A stretch of DNA of 64,000 nt, from the NCBI GenBank assembly GCA_030549175.1, contig JAUKUA010000001.1, positions 5,332,001 through 5,396,000 on the forward strand, read 5' to 3'. Source of the DNA: Lasiosphaeris hirsuta (Eukaryota; Ascomycota; Sordariomycetes; Sordariales; Lasiosphaeriaceae). The notes below the pieces were generated by a model that was not told the origin of the DNA, did no database searches, and saw only the letters and a program-made list of their open reading frames with translations. A program made the translations under genes and the position numbers. This document shows, piece after piece, positions 57,946 through 64,000 of this stretch (the stretch's first letter is position 1; the number at the start of each line of letters is the position of its first letter).

Positions 57946-59933
57946 GTCGACCAGGCACTGCGCCGTGCTTTGAGGTTGACGAGGGCACTAGATCAAACAA
58001 TCCCACCGTCCACGGGGTTGAAAGGTTGAAATGGGGGGGAGGGGGGGGAGGGGGTTTCCAGCCCTGACCAGCAAAATGTGGAAAGCTTCAAAGGTTAACA
58101 GCGACCACAACGTCGGCAGTTAGAACTCGGACCAAGTCGAGTGGTGCGTGGGAAAGAAAAATATCAATCCAAAGAAAAGGTTCAAGCTCGCGTGGCTGCA
58201 GCCGAGTATTGTAGTCGCCCAGCCTGCAACCCGTTGTCGTCCCTTCACATCTCCATCTCTCCCACCGAGATAAGCCAACGGGATCGAGGAATCCGCGACA
58301 CAGCAAGACAATGCCAATGTGACGAGAGGCAAAGAACCGCGGGAAGCCGAGAAGTAAGGGCTCCAGGTAAGTCGAGGGGCTACCGAAACAAGAACGGAAT
58401 AGACAACCAAGAAAGCTAGAGATACGCGAGGCCGGCCACGAGTGAGACTTTGGGAATGCAGAAGTCGAAGGTGTGTGTAGCCCCCCTTCTTACCTGAGGT
58501 CATGGGGACGGGATTCACAGCTGCGATCCCGCCAAGGAAAGCGGGCAAGACAGTGCCTTCCTTGAACACGAATGAAAATGCGGAGCGACTGGTTTCTTGA
58601 GTTCGCCAGGCTGGGCGCCTTCAGCTCCTGTTTCCCCTCGATCAGTGGGTGTGGCCAGTGTCGTGCCGTCTCAGTGGTCAGGGTACCCCACCATACCCTA
58701 ACTTGGGAAGGACCCTGGCCCCTAGTCGCAGAGGGGGAGAGTGACAACCTTACATACCGGCTGCGATCTTTCCCTTGGGGCATGAGCACATGGCCAAGCT
58801 ACGATGCGGGGTAATGTTTTCTTTCTATCGTCCCTTTGTTTCTATTGATCAACGGGTCTCAGATTGTCAAGGAGGACCGCTTTCCTACTACTTTATTGAG
58901 CGAACATATTCGGTCTTCTTTTACTCTTCTCTTGGATGAGACGAAACCTCAAGTTCAGTGTTCCACGTTCATCCCGAGTCACAGCGAACCGCCCCTCATC
59001 CCAAGTCTTGGGGTTGACAGCGTATGTTGCTTGGACCGACTGAACTCAATTTCCTAGAGGCTCGATTTCAATGTTTTTCGTGTGTTGCTAGCTGAGTTAT
59101 CCATAAAGATATTTCCCGTATATGGAAGGAAAAAATACAATAAACCATTGACGTGAAGATTATTTTCCGTGGTTCAGCTGGCATTATAATCACCAGTGTC
59201 ACACTATAGGATAGGAGGGGGAATGGCCTTGACGAAACTACCTACCTACCCAACCGAGACAAATATCTTGCGGAAAACAAGCAGGCGCCGCATGTGCACA
59301 TGCTCGCATAATGTTACTAGTACAGCTGGCGAGAGAGAAGCTTGTTCAGGAAAATTTCGCTCACTATTGACGTCGGTTATGAAGTATCTTGGTGGTGTAC
59401 TCTTCATGTATCATGTAGTCTTTGCATGCTGAAGGGCCTCCGAGCCAACCATATTGGCCAGAGAGTTTCTGATTCGACGTCTCACAGGACTAAGCTATCT
59501 GTGCAGGCAGTGGCTTGCCGCCGGGCTGGTGTTTGTTGAAAACTGATATCATATCGGCAATCTGTTTGAACCCTGTTTGGAGGGTCGGCAGCCGAATGTC
59601 GATTTTCGTTTAGACTATAAGTGCAGCAAAGCTGGGACAGTCGAGATGATACGACTGCAATTTGATTTCAAATACACGGAATCTCGTACATCGCGCCTGG
59701 AAAAATATAAGCTCCCCAGAAAAAATAAACCTGAACACCGAGTCAAGAGCTTGTAAGTCCACCAAGCTCCTGCAAACGCCCCGACGCCTTCCCTACGCGA
59801 GCAGGTAATCCCGCCGACATCCCGTTTCTCTCCCTACCCGATCCCGAGAGAGAACTTCCATCGGCGTGCAATGGTATTATATACAAATCTCCAAAAAGAT
59901 ATACCCAAGGGGACAAATTAAAACATTGCCCGG
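57946..59933. other. intergenic, 2.0 kb, no convincing gene
   Basis: This holds the GH76 promoter and the 3' flank of ADK2. A G-rich block with several G runs lies at 58032-58053. The frame 58569-58120 on the minus strand was considered and rejected. Confidence 0.5.
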
Positions 59934-60852
59934 TTACTCAGCAAAACGGCGTTCGAACTCATCGATCAACTTAGGACTGATCTCGTTACTGCTCAGGCCG
60001 TTGACCTCCCAAAGGACGCCTTTGCGAGCGTAGTGCTCGAGCAGAGGCTCGCTAGTCTCCTGGAACTTGCGAAACCTCGCGCGGTACACCTCTTCGTTGT
60101 CGTCAGACCTGCGCACCAACGGCTCACCCGTGATATCGTCTATCCCAGCAATCTTTGGCTTGTTGAATGTCGTGTTGTACACCCTCCCCGAGGCCTCATG
60201 GACCCACCGGCCGGATATACGCTCCGTAATGACGTCAACGGGAGTACTGATCGACACGGCTAGATTGATGGGAACAATCTCGTCGAGCCGTTCAGCCTGG
60301 AGCGCTGTGCGTGGGAAGCCGTCGAGGAGAAACGAGGCCGAGGGGTCTTCGGATGCCCGGGCCGGAGTGTAACCCCGGACGTGCTCGGGTGACGAGATGA
60401 AGGCGGCGACATCGGCCTGGTCGCTGCCGTATGGCGGGCCTTGTCCTGCGTTGACGGCCGAGGAGGAGGCAAGCGTCATGACGTCGCTGGACGGGTGGTT
60501 CGAGAATATCCACCCACGGTGGTTGAGCTCGTTTCGGATCAGCCGAAGGATCAGCTCGTCGGGTACCAGCTCGCCAGCCTTCATGGTGCTCTCGACCTTG
60601 ATGCCTAGAATGGTTGCCATCAGTAATTGGATTCTGCAGCGCAGCGTAGAGCGACTGGGCTCTCAATGCAATTGCGCACTTACCAAGGGGTGTGCGCTGT
60701 GCGACATTGTATCGGAGCAAGTCCCCTGAGCTGATTGAAGAGAGCTGGGGAAAGCGCTGCAAGAGTCGTTCCGACTGCGTTCCTTTTCCTACTCCAGGAG
60801 CCCCGACTAAAATGACTCGGGCAGCTTTCCGCAAGCGCATTGTTCTGTCCAT
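59934..60852 (-). CDS. ADK2: Mitochondrial adenylate kinase (GTP:AMP phosphotransferase)
   Basis: Exons are 60852-60684 and 60604-59934, giving 279 residues with a 79 bp intron (G|GC, Gly). The P-loop GAPGVGKGT lies at residues 17-25, followed by SSGDLLRYNVAQRTPLG, IKVESTMKAGELVPDELI, FLLDGFPRT at 148-156, and a lid region GRWVHEASGRVYNTTFNKPKIAGIDDITGEPLVRR. The lid type and length fit the Adk2/AK3 branch, which uses GTP to phosphorylate AMP in the mitochondrial matrix. Between GWI (residue 89) and FLLDGFPRT sits an insertion of about 57 polar residues not found in yeast or bacterial enzymes. An in-frame TTG extension to 60966 was not used because MDRTMRLRK is the first ATG. Confidence 0.93.
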
Positions 60853-62547
60853 ATGGTGTATATGAGGGCGCAAATACGGACGAAGAAGAGGAACGCAGCG
60901 GGCTATGAGCGGGCCCTCACTCAAGTGACGGCCGAGGTTTTCCTCAACGTAGGTGCTTGCGCTCAAGCAAGGTAAGGTACGCAGCGAATGCGCAACACCA
61001 AAACGACGTGAGTGCGGGGAAACTCGTGGATCAGCACGCGGTCCCGTCGTGATGCAACCGAGGACCTAGACTAAAAGGTGAATGCAACCCTGTCACAAGT
61101 GTCAAGAGAGTTCCATGATCAATTGTCTATGCCAAAGTTTAGGGACTGGACTGCTGCAGCAACAGCAATGGCGAAAATAAAATTGGAGTAAATGAACAGA
61201 GTAGTGAAAAAGAGCGAGGGACAAAAGCTTATCAACAAGCTTTGGCTTTGGGGAGGCACACTCGGTTTGCACGGACTTCGGGTTGGCTGCGATTTTGCTT
61301 GAGGCCTAGCTATGGCCGATCCCCAATCCAGGGCAGGCAGCAGAAGGGCAGGGGGCCCTGCCAGTCTATTTTTTGTTGAGACTCGGCGCTCGGAGTCCGA
61401 TTACGGTGAGGCGAAAGTGCATGCCGGAGCCCCCGACCGAGCCCGACCTCGCTCGTCCCTGAAAGTCCGGGGCCAAGGGCAAAGTCCGTGGTACGGAATA
61501 AGCTCATTGTAAAATAAATCCACCGCCGCCTGGCATTCTATTGACTTTTGTGTCCGCGGAATTTACGGTTTTGCTTCAAGGCCAGCAAAGTGGACTGTGG
61601 GGGTGCGAGCTGTCTGATGAACAGTGTGGCAGTCCATAACAACACATTTTTGGGGGTTTATCCGATATAATAGAGGGCATGAGGGCGTTCTGGCTTGGGA
61701 CGGGAGTACGTGGCAAGATCCAAGAGCCATCATCAGACCAGAAGAACCCGATTCTCAGTTTTTAGAGAAAAATTGCTCGACAAGGCCCATGCACAAGCAG
61801 CTCTGACTTTTCAGTTAGGGTTGGACTCTTCTCAGGATGTATGAGTCTAAAAGAAAAAATGCAGCAACCACCTTCATTACCGTCCAAAATATTTTTGGAC
61901 TATAGTATTCACTTCACTTGGCATTTTCACTACTTAAAGTCGCAAATTGCCATCGAGGAGGCGGCGCTTTAACTTCCAAGACCAGATTGAAGAGAGTTGT
62001 GCGCTAACAAGCAAACCAAGGCTGGTTTGTCACTGTGACGCTGTCTGCTCCAAATTCTGTGACGCACTTATTCATTCGAGCCACGTGACTGAGCGCCCTG
62101 GCTGAGTCGCGAGCAGGCGAGTCTATTGTGGGCGGCCGCGGGGCCGCCTCGGGGGTTTGACTGGGTCCCCCTTGGAGCTGGGGCTACACGCGGGAAATAC
62201 TTGGATTTTGATGTCGCCTTGCCCGTTTTGAGCGAACTGGATTGACCACCCGCTGCTCTTTTGACCCTTTCAACTCTTTTGCTGACGCTGGCCATCTCAT
62301 TCCTTATTTCAGTTTCCGCAATCACCACTTGCTTGTTTTATTAGTGAACTCTCCACCGAATCGACCACTCTTTCCTGTCGAGCACACCGTGCTTCACGAC
62401 AAGCGCCTCTTCCGACTGACCGGAGAGGCCACTTTGCCGTCATCCCTTTTTGCCCGAGGAAACCCGCTCGGCCTAACCGTCACTACCGAACGCGTCTGCG
62501 CCGGAACACGATACTTGATCTGGAGCGGCGTCAACTAAACGGCTACC
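60853..62547. other. divergent promoter region, 1.7 kb
   Basis: This lies between ADK2 and the LETM1 gene, transcribed away from each other. No gene or RNA is recognised. Confidence 0.5.
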
Positions 62548-64000
62548 ATGAGCACCTCAGCGAGCGTTGCACGCAGGGCCTTGGTCGTGAACCCTTTTCT
62601 GGGCACCGGTATGATTATTTGCCTGTGGAACATGGCCTTGGGTCGTTTTCTAATGCATTGTTGTATAGGCCATGCGCTTCCGAGATCAGCGATGCTAGCT
62701 TCCTCAATCCTCCTTGCCCGTAATTCGCGGAGCTTAATGCTCAACAACCCGACAACTGCCCTCCTCATTCCCCTCAGAACACTTACGACATCCGGGACTA
62801 GCACTCACGGAGCAGGTCCACCGGCCGGCCCCCCGCCGGGCTTCAACCCGGACGAGGCTAAGAAGCCTCTCCCGAGAGATAGTTCCGGCGCTGCTAAGAC
62901 GGTGAAATCGAAGTCCGATGATGCTGGCGTAAAGGAGTCGGCCAGTAAGACGGCCGAAACTGAGGGAGCGTCACTTACGCAGCTCGCTGCACAAAAGGAA
63001 GCTGCAGCCGACAAGACCGAGGGGAAGAAGGAGGAGAAGAAGCTTACTCTCGGGCAAAAGATCAAGAAGGAGGTGCGCCATTACTGGGACGGAACAAAGT
63101 TGCTGGCAACTGAAGTAAAGATCAGCTCACGGCTCGCCCTGAAAATGGCGGCTGGCTACGAGCTCACTCGGAGAGAGAACAGACAACTTCAGAGGACGGT
63201 ACAGGACCTCGGCCGTCTGGTTCCATTCTCCGTCTTCGTCATCGTGCCCTTCGCCGAACTTCTTCTCCCCGTAGCCATGAAGCTGTTCCCGAACTTGCTG
63301 CCCAGCACCTACGAAGGCCAAAAATCCAAGGACCAAAAGGCTTTGACACTCCGTGCAACCCGGAAGGAGGTCAGCAACTTCCTGCGCCAGACGCTCAAGG
63401 AGACGGGTCTCCCTTTGACGCAGGCCACTGCGCAAAAGGAGGAGTTTTCCACCTTCTTCCGCAAGGTCCGCGCCACTGGGGAGAAGCCCACAGCTGAAGA
63501 CGTCATCAAGGTCTGCAAGACTTTCAAGGATGATCTGACGCTCGACAATCTTTCCCGGCCACAGCTAGTTTCTATGTGCCGCTATCTGAACCTCAACACC
63601 TTTGGCACCGATATGATGCTCCGCTACCAGGTCCGGCACCGCATGCGCCAAATCAAGAGAGATGATCGGGCCATCAGCTACGAGGGCGTTGACAGCCTGT
63701 CGGTATTGGAGCTCCAGATTGCCTGCGCTAGCCGTGGCATTAAGAGCCACGGTGTGTCACCTGCTAGACTCAGGGAAGATCTTCAGACTTGGTTGGACCT
63801 TCGTCTCCGCGAGGGTGTTCCGTCGACTCTCCTTGTTCTTAGCAACGCATATATGTACGGCCAAACGCAATCGAGCGGAAGCGAGGTGTCGAGCCAGATT
63901 GAGGCCCTGACGGGTGTGCTCTCGTCTATCCCTGAGGAGCTCTACCACGAGATTGAGCTGGAGGTCCACAACGCCGAGGGCGCCGCTACCAACAAGCAGC
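62548..64000 (+). CDS. LETM1/MDM38 mitochondrial inner-membrane protein (partial)
   Basis: Exon 1 is 62548-62608; exon 2 starts at 62669 and runs off the window without a stop (464 residues seen). The N-terminus is a basic, Ser/Ala-rich mitochondrial presequence. The LETM1 core begins LGQKIKKEVRHYWDGTKLLATEVKISSRLALKMAAGYELTRRENRQL. A single membrane segment lies at about 203-227 (LVPFSVFVIVPFAELLLPVAMKLFP), followed by LPSTYEG. The ribosome-binding domain is recognisable from SRPQLVSMCRYLNLNTFGTDMMLRYQVRHRMRQIK and ALTGVLSSIPEEL. In yeast Mdm38 supports K+/H+ exchange and translation at the inner membrane. The 60 bp intron is in phase (G|GC, Gly). Confidence 0.93.
   Translation, partial: MSTSASVARRALVVNPFLGTGMIICLWNMALGRFLMHCCIGHALPRSAMLASSILLARNSRSLMLNNPTTALLIPLRTLTTSGTSTHGAGPPAGPPPGFNPDEAKKPLPRDSSGAAKTVKSKSDDAGVKESASKTAETEGASLTQLAAQKEAAADKTEGKKEEKKLTLGQKIKKEVRHYWDGTKLLATEVKISSRLALKMAAGYELTRRENRQLQRTVQDLGRLVPFSVFVIVPFAELLLPVAMKLFPNLLPSTYEGQKSKDQKALTLRATRKEVSNFLRQTLKETGLPLTQATAQKEEFSTFFRKVRATGEKPTAEDVIKVCKTFKDDLTLDNLSRPQLVSMCRYLNLNTFGTDMMLRYQVRHRMRQIKRDDRAISYEGVDSLSVLELQIACASRGIKSHGVSPARLREDLQTWLDLRLREGVPSTLLVLSNAYMYGQTQSSGSEVSSQIEALTGVLSSIPEELYHEIELEVHNAEGAATNKQ

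Noticed and set aside
58120..58569. Minus-strand frame of 149 codons with hydrophobic stretches
   Set aside because: No family, no splice support and irregular composition; it is probably promoter DNA of the GH76 gene.

Overview
This window looks like nuclear DNA of a filamentous ascomycete, most likely a Sordariomycete of the Sordariales/Chaetomiaceae kind (inference). The evidence is: genes split by short GT-AG introns of about 40-130 bp, many with a CTAAC-type branch site close to the acceptor; no operons or Shine-Dalgarno sites; long GC-moderate intergenic spacers; a dispersed single 5S rRNA gene that closely resembles the Neurospora 5S; and fungal families such as ATG22, NAR1, SCH9, ATP14, bifunctional ADE2 and a DOMON/cytochrome b561 protein. 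I joined exons by hand wherever splice sites and reading phase agreed.

Layout. 1-14 kb: a partial BAH-PHD chromatin reader, the vacuolar permease ATG22, a small GRGG-repeat (Par32-like) protein, an RBR ubiquitin ligase and an FAH-family hydrolase, all on the minus strand. 14.6-22.5 kb: the complex II assembly factor SDH6, a long disordered protein, the cytosolic Fe-S factor NAR1, a convergent SUZ-domain protein and a small conserved-looking protein. 22.5-27.9 kb is almost gene-free, with one doubtful small gene. 28-33 kb: AGC kinase SCH9 and, on the other strand, ATP synthase subunit ATP14. 34-41 kb: a secreted DOMON/cytochrome b561 redox protein, a 3.7 kb empty stretch and a second S6K-like AGC kinase (Psk1-like). 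42-51 kb: splicing factor PRP4, a transcriptional-CDK cyclin, tRNA dihydrouridine synthase DUS4 (with an apparent one-base frameshift) and purine enzyme ADE2. 51.7-58 kb: a cysteine-rich secreted protein made of a duplicated module, a second small secreted protein, a 5S rRNA gene and a secreted GH76-type glycosidase. 60-64 kb: adenylate kinase ADK2 and the start of a LETM1/MDM38 mitochondrial carrier, which runs off the window.

Most genes are housekeeping and show no evident common pathway. Four (SCH9, the Psk1-like kinase, the Par32-like protein, ATG22) belong to families tied to TORC1 or nutrient control in yeasts, and four (SDH6, ATP14, ADK2, LETM1) act in mitochondria. No biosynthetic cluster, transposon, CRISPR array or clear new system was found. 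The best leads are the Cys-rich protein, in which an exon and its flanking intron appear to have been duplicated together, the DUS4 frameshift, the long Gly-Thr linker of the redox protein, and the recurring long poly-C/poly-G runs.
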